A stretch of DNA of 64,000 nt. Source: Hymenobacter metallicola. Its GTDB lineage: Bacteria; Bacteroidota; Bacteroidia; Cytophagales; Hymenobacteraceae. Made by a program: the position numbers and the translations under genes. The DNA is taken from the NCBI RefSeq assembly GCF_004745645.1, contig NZ_SRMB01000005.1, positions 310,001 through 374,000 on the forward strand. The letters are read 5' to 3'. Of the stretch, positions 26,049-33,143 are shown one piece after another (within the stretch, counting starts at the first letter, position 1; each line of letters opens with the position of its first letter). The notes below the pieces were generated by a model. The model was not told where the DNA came from. It did not search any database and worked only from the letters and a program-made list of their open reading frames with translations.

Positions 26049-26080
26049 CAAAATTAGTTTAGGCGGTAGGGGACTACCAA
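26049..26080 (-). promoter_or_regulatory. Candidate promoter for the methyltransferase
   Basis: TTG (26078-26080), a 21-base spacer, then TAATTTTG (26049-26056) on the minus strand. The -7 match is exact; the box overlaps the apaG stop codon. Confidence 0.4.
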
Positions 26081-26440
26081 CGTGAATTCGGGAATTTCGA
26101 CGCTGAACTCGCGCCCATCCACGAGGCGCTCCATCTGGTAAGAGCCACGCATCTTGCCCAGTCCCGACTTCAGGTTACAACCCGAAACGTACTGGTGCGA
26201 GTCGCCGGGTTCCAGCACGGGCTGCTGGCCTACTACTCCCTCGCCTTCTACTTCGCGCACCACGCCGTTGGCATCGTAGATGTACCAATGACGGCGCAGG
26301 AGCTTTACCGTGTATTCGCTGCCATTAAGAATATCAATCTTGTAGGCAAACACGTAGTGTTCCTGAGCTGGACTGGAGTAGTCAGGCAAATAATTGGTCG
26401 TAACGCTAACGGTAACGCCCTGCGTAGTCGTCGTATTCAT
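26054..26440 (-). CDS. apaG: ApaG domain protein
   Basis: A 128-residue single-domain protein of the ApaG/DUF525 fold, a fibronectin-like beta sandwich also linked to Mg/Co homeostasis phenotypes in enterobacteria. Matches include YVFAYKIDILNGSEYTVKLL, RRHWYIYDANG, VVREVEGEGVVGQQPVLEPG and YVSGCNLKSGLGKMRGSYQM, in family order and at normal length. Biochemical role remains unclear. It is divergent from ung, with about 108 bases between them. Confidence 0.93.
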   Translation of the reverse strand: MNTTTTQGVTVSVTTNYLPDYSSPAQEHYVFAYKIDILNGSEYTVKLLRRHWYIYDANGVVREVEGEGVVGQQPVLEPGDSHQYVSGCNLKSGLGKMRGSYQMERLVDGREFSVEIPEFTLVVPYRLN

Positions 26441-26548
26441 GGCTCCTGTGCGGTTCTGTGAAGGACTAACAACAGTGTCCGGAAATTGGTTTATCTACGC
26501 AGCGGCGACCCCTGAAGGCCGGCCAACCCGCAAAAAAATCTTTCCCTT

Positions 26549-27214
26549 ATGTCCGTAAAGATAGAAGAAAGCTGGCGCAAGGTACTCGCCGCCGAGTTTG
26601 AAAAACCATATTTTCAGCATCTCATTACGTTTGTCCGCGGCGAATATGCCACAACCACGGTGTACCCGCCCGGGCCCGCCATTTTTCATGCTTTCGATGC
26701 CTGTCCGTTCGAGCAGGTGAAGGTCGTTATCCTGGGCCAGGACCCGTACCATGGCAAAGGACAAGCCAACGGATTGTCCTTCTCCGTAGCCGATGGGGTT
26801 CGGACGCCCCCGTCTCTGCAAAACATCTTTAAGGAGCTGCAGGATGATATTCCTACGGCCACGCCGCCGCCCAACGGCAACCTGGACCGCTGGGCCAACC
26901 AGGGCGTACTACTGTTAAATGCCACACTGACGGTGCGAGCCAAAGAGCCGGGCTCCCACCAGAAGAAAGGTTGGGAACAGTTCACCGACGCCGTAATTCA
27001 GCGCATTTCCGAAGAAAAGGAGCACGTCGTGTTCATCCTCTGGGGCGCCTACGCGCAGAAGAAGGGGGAGGTCATTGACGAGAAAAAGCACTTGGTCATT
27101 CGCTCGGCGCATCCGTCGCCCTATGCTGCCGACCGGGGCTTTTTCGGCTCCCGGCCTTTCAGCCAAACCAACGCTTATTTGCAGCAGCACGGCCTGCCGC
27201 CAATTGAGTGGTGA
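26549..27214 (+). CDS. ung: Uracil-DNA glycosylase
   Basis: Removes uracil from DNA at the first step of base-excision repair. A complete family 1 enzyme of 221 residues: VVILGQDPYHGKGQANGLSF with catalytic D65 and Y67, LLNATLTVRAKEPGSHQKKGW, VFILWGAYAQKKG, and the DNA-intercalating loop SAHPSPYAADRGFFGSRPFS near residue 187. ATG at 26549 gives the typical start. Confidence 0.97.
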   Translation: MSVKIEESWRKVLAAEFEKPYFQHLITFVRGEYATTTVYPPGPAIFHAFDACPFEQVKVVILGQDPYHGKGQANGLSFSVADGVRTPPSLQNIFKELQDDIPTATPPPNGNLDRWANQGVLLLNATLTVRAKEPGSHQKKGWEQFTDAVIQRISEEKEHVVFILWGAYAQKKGEVIDEKKHLVIRSAHPSPYAADRGFFGSRPFSQTNAYLQQHGLPPIEW

Positions 27215-27222
27215 TATTGTCC

Positions 27223-27402
27223 ATGAAAATCCGCTCCACGCTGCTCTGGGCACTGGCGACGGTAATACTAACTATTCGCACGCATTACGCCTACCAGCAC
27301 AATCACTACTAGGACTTCGGAGTGCTGGCTGTGTTCATCAGCTCATTTGGTTTATATGTACTCGTACTTATCGTGGGCTGGCTTTTCAACAGGATACGGT
27401 GA
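27223..27402 (+). pseudogene. Small membrane protein ORF interrupted by an amber codon
   Basis: An ATG nine bases after the ung stop opens a frame of 29 codons (MKIRSTLLWALATVILTIRT...), then TAG at 27310-27312, then 29 further sense codons in the same frame (DFGVLAVFISSFGLYVLVLI...NRIR) to TGA at 27402. Without the TAG the product would be a 59-residue protein with two hydrophobic helices and basic ends, a common layout for small membrane proteins. TAG is one substitution from a tyrosine codon. It may be a recent nonsense mutation, a sequencing error, or two separate peptides. Confidence 0.55.
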
Positions 27403-27424
27403 GCGGTAAGCACGAAGCAGATAA

Positions 27425-27464
27425 CTTAAAAGGCCCGCCGGAGCTAACCGGCGGGCCTTTTAAG
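27425..27464. terminator. Strong bidirectional terminator
   Basis: A perfect 17-bp stem, CTTAAAAGGCCCGCCGG and its complement, around the 6-nt loop AGCTAA. It separates the plus-strand ung region from the minus-strand lepB. Confidence 0.92.
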
Positions 27465-27484
27465 TTGAGCAGTAAGCAACTTCC

Positions 27485-28681
27485 CTAGTGGATGAAATTG
27501 AACAAACGGCTCCAGCGGATTTTGTGGAAGAAGTCGGCGTAGGGGTCTACCGACATCCAGATTAGCACCGCTTTGCCCACGATATGGTCTTCGGGAACAA
27601 AGCCCCAGTAGCGCGAGTCGAGTGAGTCGTGGCGGTTGTCGCCCATCATGAAGTAGTAGTTCTGCTTGAAGGTATAGCTCGTCAGCGGCTTGCCGTTCTG
27701 GGTCAATACCCCATTCTGCATGCTTACGCCCTCATTATGCTCGTAGCGCATGATGATTTTCTGGTAAATAGGCGTGTTTTCCGGCGTCAGCTGCACGGTC
27801 TGGCCTTCCTTGGGTAGCTGCAAAGGGCCGTAGTTATCCTTGTTCCAGTTTTTAGACGGGCCGGTCAGCGTAGGAGTGCTCTGGGGATAATCCGGATTGT
27901 TAGGAAAAACCTCTGCTTCGCCCTGGCCTGCGGGGGCTTTATCCAGTACCACTCCTTTAATAAAAGACTGCTGCTTGAAGTACTCCGCCGTTTTGGGCGT
28001 CGCATCGACCACGTAGGCCGGACCCATCTGGGTCATCTGGGCCTGGGGTACCCCGTTGGGGCTGTTGAAGTCGGAAATGCCCTGCTCCTGGAATACTTTG
28101 TCGCGTACGGGCTCATTTACCTGCAGGAAGTAGCGGTTCTGGCTTTGGGCCGGATTTACGGCCGGCTTGCCATTCACGTACACCTGCATGTCCTTTATTT
28201 CCAGCACGTCGCCGGCCACGGCTACGCAGCGCTTGATGTAGTTGGTGCGCAAATCGGCAGGGTGCTGGTTTTCGAAAGGCACGTTGAACACGACCACGTC
28301 GTTGCGCTGCACTTCCGAGAAGCCCGGCAGCCGGTAGGAGGGTAGCTGAATAGCGTCCGAGTAGCTTTTCAGGCTGGTACCCCAGAGCGTCTGGTGCGTC
28401 AGCGGTACCTGTAGCGGCGTCTGCGGAGTGCGGGGTCCGTAGTGCAGCTTGCTCACAAACAGGTAGTCGCCTACCAGCAAGGAGTGCTCCATGGACGGAG
28501 TTGGGATAGTGTAGGCCTCAAACGTGGCCCAGCGGATTAGCGTGGCGGCAACTACGGCAAACAAAATGGCATCTCCCCATTCCCGAAAAAAGCCTTTGGG
28601 CTTTTTAGTCGGGGCATCGGGGTTCTTTTGTGCAGTAGCGTTGGCAGCGGCAAGGCGCTCCTCCCAGGATTGAACGGCCAT
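27485..28681 (-). CDS. lepB: Signal peptidase I
   Basis: Membrane serine protease that removes Sec signal peptides. One N-terminal transmembrane helix (about 35-55) precedes the nucleophile motif PTPSMEHSL (S63); the general base lies in YIKRCVAVAGD (K150), and the C-terminal MGDNRHDSLDSRYWGFVP is intact. At 398 residues it is longer than the E. coli enzyme because of an insertion of about 120 residues between the KRCVAVAGD and MGDNR boxes; such long forms are usual in Bacteroidota. It is last in the minus-strand block parA, parB, DUF5683, dapB, lepB. Confidence 0.95.
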   Translation of the reverse strand: MAVQSWEERLAAANATAQKNPDAPTKKPKGFFREWGDAILFAVVAATLIRWATFEAYTIPTPSMEHSLLVGDYLFVSKLHYGPRTPQTPLQVPLTHQTLWGTSLKSYSDAIQLPSYRLPGFSEVQRNDVVVFNVPFENQHPADLRTNYIKRCVAVAGDVLEIKDMQVYVNGKPAVNPAQSQNRYFLQVNEPVRDKVFQEQGISDFNSPNGVPQAQMTQMGPAYVVDATPKTAEYFKQQSFIKGVVLDKAPAGQGEAEVFPNNPDYPQSTPTLTGPSKNWNKDNYGPLQLPKEGQTVQLTPENTPIYQKIIMRYEHNEGVSMQNGVLTQNGKPLTSYTFKQNYYFMMGDNRHDSLDSRYWGFVPEDHIVGKAVLIWMSVDPYADFFHKIRWSRLFNFIH

Positions 28682-28818
28682 AAGTCGGCTAAATGAAAGC
28701 GAAAGAGCAACCCGGTCAGGCTGCAGTGGAACGCTGTAATATCTGAATAATTACGCGGGACTTATATATCCCGGGTCCAGTGCCGGCGGCAAAGCCGCTG
28801 GCAGTCAGGCCGAGGGTA

Positions 28819-29538
28819 TTACAATCCTAGCAAATCTTTCATTCCAAATGTACCCTGGTGGCCGGGCAGCCATTCGGCCGCCAACAACGCGCCCAACACA
28901 AACCCGTCGCGGGAGTGGGCCTCGTGCTTGAGCTCAATCTGGTCGACGCCGGACTGGTAGGTTACAATGTGAGTGCCCACCACTTGCCCGACGCGCTCCG
29001 AGAGAATTGCCAGCTCGTTCGGGTTCTGGGTGGGCTCGTTGCGCCAGGTGGTCTTTTCTGGAAAATTACGCAGGATGCCTTCCGCCGCCGTCAGGGCCGT
29101 GCCGCTGGGCTGGTCGACTTTCTGGGTATGGTGAATTTCGCGTACCAGTACGTCGTAGCCCCCGAACTGGTGCATTTTGGCGGCTATGTACTCGTTGAAG
29201 TGGAAGAACAGGTTTACGCCCACGCTGTAGTTGGAGGCATAAAACAGGGCGCCGCCTTTCTGCTGGCACAACGCCTGAGCCTCGGCAAAATGGTGCAGCC
29301 AGCCCGTTGAGCCACAGACCACCGGAATGCCCTGCTGCAAGCAGGCCATTACGTTGCCAAACGCCGCATCGGGGTGGGTGAATTCAATGGCCGCATCCAC
29401 GGTGGTAGAATCGAAGTCGGTAATCTGAACTTCGGGATGAGTTGGATCAACGATACCGGCAATCTGGTGGCCGCGGGCTACCGCTTGGGCTTCGATGGCC
29501 CGGCCCATTTTGCCGTAACCAATCAGGAGCAGCTTCAT
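28819..29538 (-). CDS. dapB: 4-hydroxy-tetrahydrodipicolinate reductase
   Basis: Reduces the DapA product in the lysine and meso-diaminopimelate pathway. The 239-residue protein starts with the Rossmann motif LLIGYGKMGRAIEA, has VCGSTGW, SNYSVGVNLFF, and the substrate-binding EIHHTQKVDQPSGTALTAAE. Its ATG overlaps the end of the DUF5683 gene by 4 bases, so the two are translationally coupled. A GC-rich hairpin (28782-28802) lies in the gap before lepB. Confidence 0.96.
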   Translation of the reverse strand: MKLLLIGYGKMGRAIEAQAVARGHQIAGIVDPTHPEVQITDFDSTTVDAAIEFTHPDAAFGNVMACLQQGIPVVCGSTGWLHHFAEAQALCQQKGGALFYASNYSVGVNLFFHFNEYIAAKMHQFGGYDVLVREIHHTQKVDQPSGTALTAAEGILRNFPEKTTWRNEPTQNPNELAILSERVGQVVGTHIVTYQSGVDQIELKHEAHSRDGFVLGALLAAEWLPGHQGTFGMKDLLGL

Positions 29539-30203
29539 TCAGTGGGGCGCCTGGAGCGCGTATTGTTCAAGGTAAGTGTAAAGGAGAGGCCGGGCGTGAG
29601 GGCCGCCGTGGGCATCCAGAGCAGCGTGGGCTGCCATTGCAGGCTCAGATCGTCGCTGATATCAAAGTCTTTGAGGTGGGCATCTACGACGGCATCCAGA
29701 ATAATCATGGTATAGGCCAGGGCCGAGTAGGCAATAAATACGTCCCGCTTCTGCCGGTAGAAAATGATGCCCTGACGCACGTAGCTGCTGTCGCGGGCCC
29801 TGGCCACATTAGGGCCCAGCTGTTCGCGGTAATTGGCGGCCCGGGGCCGGGTAGTCAGCACGGTATAGCCGTCGACGTACTCGCGGTAGCGGCTCTGGTA
29901 GAAAAACTCGCCGGCCAGCGTACCGCCCAAGGCCCCGTATACCAGCGGCAGTTTCCAGTATTTACGATTGTAAATCTGACCCGCGCCGGGCAGCATGGCC
30001 GACAACAACCCCGCTTTCTTGGGCCGGGTCATCGCCATGCCAAACAGCTTCTCGGTGCGCCGGGCTTCCTTGGTCAGGGCCGGGGTGCTAACCGCAGCCG
30101 AGTCGGGCCCGGCCGTGACCACCTGGGCCCAGGCTGGGAAAGCGGGCAGCAATGCGACCGGCAAAGCAAAAACAAGGAGACGGCGCGGAGTCCCGATCAT
30201 CAA
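29535..30203 (-). CDS. DUF5683 membrane protein
   Basis: A 222-residue protein with an N-terminal signal or anchor (LLVFALPVALLPAFPAWAQ) and the DUF5683 core KKAGLLSAMLPGAGQIYNRK with KLPLVYGALGGTLAGEFF, followed by a further hydrophobic segment near 165-180 (FIAYSALAYTMIILDAVVDA). Function unknown. The family is found between parB and dapB in many Bacteroidota, as here, 7 bases after parB and overlapping dapB. Confidence 0.88.
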   Translation of the reverse strand: MMIGTPRRLLVFALPVALLPAFPAWAQVVTAGPDSAAVSTPALTKEARRTEKLFGMAMTRPKKAGLLSAMLPGAGQIYNRKYWKLPLVYGALGGTLAGEFFYQSRYREYVDGYTVLTTRPRAANYREQLGPNVARARDSSYVRQGIIFYRQKRDVFIAYSALAYTMIILDAVVDAHLKDFDISDDLSLQWQPTLLWMPTAALTPGLSFTLTLNNTRSRRPTE

Positions 30204-30210
30204 AAAGAGG

Positions 30211-31173
30211 TTAGGCTGGCTGGAGAATGTGCAGAATACGCTGCATGTCTTCTACCGAGTCGAACGCAATTTTGATTTCACCATTGCCCTGGGGGTTCGA
30301 TTTTACCAACACCTTGCTGCCAAACCGGTCCGAGAGGAACCGCTCCGTGCGGCGCAGCTCGGCCACCGGAATGTGCACCTGGGTGTCTTGCACGGTTTGA
30401 GCCGAGGGCGCATCCGCCTTCTTCGGCGCCGCCAAGCCGGTCCGCACCAGCTGCTCTACTTTGCGCACCGATAATTCCTCGGCTACGATGCGGTGGAACA
30501 AGGCCAGCTGCTGCTCGGCATCGTCGATGTTGATCAGGGCGCGGGCGTGGCCCATGGAAATTACCGTATCGCGCAGGCCGATCTGAATATCGGGGGGCAG
30601 CTTGAGCAGGCGCAGGTAGTTGGTAACGGTCGAGCGGTTTTTGCCTACCCGGTCGCCCAGCTCTTCCTGCTTAAGATTGCACTCGCTCACCAGGCGCTGG
30701 TAGCTGAGGGCAATTTCAATAGCATTGAGGTTTTCGCGCTGAATGTTCTCAATCAGGGCCATTTCCAGCATCTGCTGGTCGTCGGCCTTGCGAATGTAGG
30801 CCGGAATGGCGTCTAGGCCGGCCAGTTTGGAAGCCTGCAGACGCCGCTCGCCCGAAATCAGCTGGTAGGCGTTGGTACCGGTCTGGCGCACCGTTACGGG
30901 CTGAATGATGCCCTGAATCTTGATGCTCTCCGCCAGCTCCTGCAGCGCCTCCTGGTCGAAGTGGGTGCGGGGCTGGTAGGGGTTGGCCTCGATTTGCCCG
31001 ACCGGAATAAAGCCCACGGAGTTCATGGGATGAGGCACTAGGCCCACCCGCTCACTCTTCTTCTCGTAGCTTCCTTCAATCAGGGCATTCAGGCCGCGGC
31101 CCAGGCCACCGATTTTGCGTTTGGCCGCTGCGGGAGCCGCCGGAGCGTTTTTCTCTTCGTTCTTCTCTGACAT
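30211..31173 (-). CDS. parB: Chromosome partitioning protein ParB
   Basis: CTP-dependent DNA clamp that loads at parS and works with ParA in origin segregation. Features in order: basic disordered lead with KRKIGGLGRGLNALIEG, the CTPase/nuclease-like domain with NPYQPRTHFDQEALQELAES and ISGERRLQASKLAG (GERRxxA motif), a helix-turn-helix (GKNRSTVTNYLRLLKLP), and a C-terminal dimerisation domain (GNGEIKIAFDSVEDMQRIL). 320 residues from the ATG at 31173. It is separated from parA by a terminator and a parS-like inverted repeat, so it probably has its own promoter. Confidence 0.96.
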   Translation of the reverse strand: MSEKNEEKNAPAAPAAAKRKIGGLGRGLNALIEGSYEKKSERVGLVPHPMNSVGFIPVGQIEANPYQPRTHFDQEALQELAESIKIQGIIQPVTVRQTGTNAYQLISGERRLQASKLAGLDAIPAYIRKADDQQMLEMALIENIQRENLNAIEIALSYQRLVSECNLKQEELGDRVGKNRSTVTNYLRLLKLPPDIQIGLRDTVISMGHARALINIDDAEQQLALFHRIVAEELSVRKVEQLVRTGLAAPKKADAPSAQTVQDTQVHIPVAELRRTERFLSDRFGSKVLVKSNPQGNGEIKIAFDSVEDMQRILHILQPA

Positions 31174-31216
31174 ACCGACATTCAGTTTCCACCCAATACC
31201 AGGGGAAAGCAGGATC

Positions 31217-31224
31217 CAAAAATA
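31217..31224 (-). promoter_or_regulatory. -7 box TATTTTTG upstream of parB
   Basis: Exact TAnnTTTG match on the minus strand, 43 bases before the parB ATG. The parS-like inverted repeat starts 27 bases further upstream. Confidence 0.45.
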
Positions 31225-31251
31225 CACAAACGACCGGGAAGCAGCGGGAAA

Positions 31252-31286
31252 AATGTTCCACGGATCGGAAATAATCGTGGAACATT
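31252..31286. promoter_or_regulatory. Split parS-like inverted repeat in the parA-parB gap
   Basis: AATGTTCCACG (31252-31262) and its exact complement CGTGGAACATT (31276-31286) are separated by 13 bases. Each arm contains a parS-type half-site (TGTTCCACG; the bacterial parS is TGTTTCACGTGAAACA or the TGTTCCACGTGGAACA variant), but the two halves are pulled apart instead of being fused. It may bind ParB and regulate parB. Confidence 0.55.
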
Positions 31287-31343
31287 ACGCGCTGGTTGGC
31301 TTGAGCTAAGGAATAGGCCGATGTGAGTCAGGTGCTTAGGCCA

Positions 31344-31382
31344 AATGCAAACGGCCAGCAAAAGTCGCTGGCCGTTTGCATT
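31344..31382 (-). terminator. Terminator after parA
   Basis: A perfect 16-bp stem AATGCAAACGGCCAGC / GCTGGCCGTTTGCATT with a 7-nt loop, 20 bases beyond the parA stop. The minus-strand U-run is short. Confidence 0.75.
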
Positions 31383-31401
31383 AACTTGAATGGGGGTTCT
31401 T

Positions 31402-32208
31402 CTACGCCGCCTCGTCGCTGGTTGCTTCGGGGGTGCCGGCCTCCACGTTCTTTTCCACGATTTCGCGGGCCAGGTTGAGGTAGCTGATGCTGCCCTTGCT
31501 TTCGGCGTCGTGCAGGATAACCGGGATGCCGAACGAAGGCGACTCCGACAGCTTCACGTTGCGCGGGATGATGGTGTCGAACACGAGCTGCTGGAAGTGC
31601 AGCTTTACTTCTTCCACCACTTGGTTGGAGAGGCGCAGGCGCACGTCGTACATCGTGAGCAGGATGCCCTCAATTTCGAGCTCTGTGTTCAGGCGGCTCT
31701 GAATGATCTTGATGGTGTTGAGCAGCTTGCCCAGGCCTTCGAGGGCGAAATATTCGCACTGCACGGGCACAATCACCGAGTGGGCGGCCGTCAGGGCATT
31801 CACCGTAATGAGGCCCAGGGACGGGGAGCAGTCGATGATGATAAAATCGTACTGGTCGATGAGGGGGCGCAGGGCGTCCTTCATCTTCTCTTCCCGGTTG
31901 GGCAGGTTAATCATCTCGACCTCGGCCCCTACCAGGTCGATATGGGAGGGCATCAGGTCGAGGTGGGGCAGAATATTGGTGTTGAGGATGATATCCTGGG
32001 CGTTGATGCCATCCACCATGCACTCGTAGATGCTGTTCTCGATGTCCTTCGGGTCGAAGCCCACGCCGGAAGTGGCATTGGCCTGCGGATCGGCATCCAC
32101 CAGGAGCGTCCGGTACTCCAGCGCTGCCAGACTGGCCGCCAGGTTGATGGCCGAGGTGGTTTTGCCAACGCCGCCCTTCTGATTGGCTACCGCAATGATT
32201 TTTCCCAT
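31402..32208 (-). CDS. parA: Chromosome partitioning ATPase ParA (Soj)
   Basis: Deviant Walker A ATPase whose DNA-bound gradient moves ParB-parS complexes. The 268-residue protein starts MGKIIAVANQKGGVGKTTSA (KGGVGKTT), with VDADPQANATSG (Walker A'), FIIIDCSPSLG (Walker B) and IVPVQCEYFALEGLGKL. The short N-terminus without a DNA-binding domain is the chromosomal Soj type. A C-terminal acidic tail ends the protein. A terminator separates it from parB, unlike the tight parAB operon of many bacteria. Confidence 0.96.
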   Translation of the reverse strand: MGKIIAVANQKGGVGKTTSAINLAASLAALEYRTLLVDADPQANATSGVGFDPKDIENSIYECMVDGINAQDIILNTNILPHLDLMPSHIDLVGAEVEMINLPNREEKMKDALRPLIDQYDFIIIDCSPSLGLITVNALTAAHSVIVPVQCEYFALEGLGKLLNTIKIIQSRLNTELEIEGILLTMYDVRLRLSNQVVEEVKLHFQQLVFDTIIPRNVKLSESPSFGIPVILHDAESKGSISYLNLAREIVEKNVEAGTPEATSDEAA

Positions 32209-32268
32209 GAGTTGTAGAAGCTGTGAGCTATGTTAAAGATAGCCGTTAGCTTGTCGATAGTTAATGTC

Positions 32269-32276
32269 CAAAGGTA
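32269..32276 (-). promoter_or_regulatory. -7 box TACCTTTG upstream of parA
   Basis: Exact TAnnTTTG match on the minus strand, 60 bases before the parA ATG. No clear -33 was found. Confidence 0.45.
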
Positions 32277-32309
32277 AAAAGCTGGCCGCACTTGCGCGGC
32301 CGCAGCTCC

Positions 32310-32990
32310 TTACAGCGTAATTGTTTCCCCGACCTGCAACAGCACCAACTCCTTGCCGGCGGCTTCGGCCTTGGCTTTGGCGCTGGCGTGGTCGATGGCA
32401 ATGGGGGGGAAGGTGTCGAAGTGCATGCCGATGATTTTGCTCGTGCCGGACCAGTCGGCGGCTACCAGCGCATCGTCGATGCCCATGGTGAAATGGTCGC
32501 CGATGGGCAGCAGAGCCGCATCGAGCTTATACCGCTCGCCGATGAGCTTCATGTCGTAAGTCAGGGCCGTGTCGCCGGCGAAGTACAGGGTCTTGCCTTC
32601 CGACTCGATGATGAAGCCCGCAGCCAACCCGGCGTAGGAGCCGTCGGGCAAGGAGGAACTGTGGGCCGCAGCCACCAGTTTGACGGTGCCGAAGGGCAGC
32701 TTTACGGTACCGCCCAGGTTCATCTGGTAGGTGGCTTTGAGGCCTTTCTCCGCAAACCAGGCCAGCAGCTCGACCATGCCCAGCAGCTCGGCCCCGGTGT
32801 TCTGAGCAATTTCCACGGTATCGGCCACATGGTCGCCGTGGCCGTGACTGAGGAAGATATAGTCGGCCTTAATAGCAGCTACGTCGATGTCCTTGGCCAA
32901 AGGGTTGGGCCGGATGAAGGGGTCGAAGAGAATTTTGCTGCCACCAGTTTCGAGCAGAAAGCTTGCGTGGCCGTAGTACGTCAGGTTCAT
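32310..32990 (-). CDS. UPF0173 metal-dependent hydrolase (metallo-beta-lactamase fold)
   Basis: A 226-residue protein of the UPF0173/YtkL family. The metal site is intact: LSHGHGDHVADT, with further ligands in AAAHSSS, FAGDTALT and GMHFDTFPPI. It opens with MNLTYYGHASFLLETGGSKI, the family start, so ATG at 32990 is used. Members are Zn-dependent hydrolases whose substrate is unknown; cytoplasmic location is expected because no signal peptide is present. Confidence 0.92.
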   Translation of the reverse strand: MNLTYYGHASFLLETGGSKILFDPFIRPNPLAKDIDVAAIKADYIFLSHGHGDHVADTVEIAQNTGAELLGMVELLAWFAEKGLKATYQMNLGGTVKLPFGTVKLVAAAHSSSLPDGSYAGLAAGFIIESEGKTLYFAGDTALTYDMKLIGERYKLDAALLPIGDHFTMGIDDALVAADWSGTSKIIGMHFDTFPPIAIDHASAKAKAEAAGKELVLLQVGETITL

Positions 32991-33107
32991 AGAAGAGCAG
33001 TTTGCCGGAAGTTGTAGGATAAGCGGCGCGGAGGAAATGCAGCCGTAAAAAAACAACCCTCGACGGAAAGACAACAACTATTAGCCAAAAGCTAGTAGCT
33101 ATACGCT

Positions 33108-33125
33108 TAGTTTTGCACAAATATA
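33108..33125. promoter_or_regulatory. Divergent -7 boxes between UPF0173 and the binding lipoprotein
   Basis: TAGTTTTG on the plus strand (33108-33115), 28 bases before the lipoprotein ATG, and TATATTTG on the minus strand (33118-33125). Both match TAnnTTTG exactly; -33 elements are weak. Confidence 0.45.
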
Positions 33126-33143
33126 AGTGATTCCCCCGTTCTC

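Noticed and set aside
27310..27312. TAG read as pyrrolysine or as programmed readthrough
   Set aside because: No pyl genes, no stem-loop after the codon and no conserved context; nonsense mutation or sequencing error is simpler.
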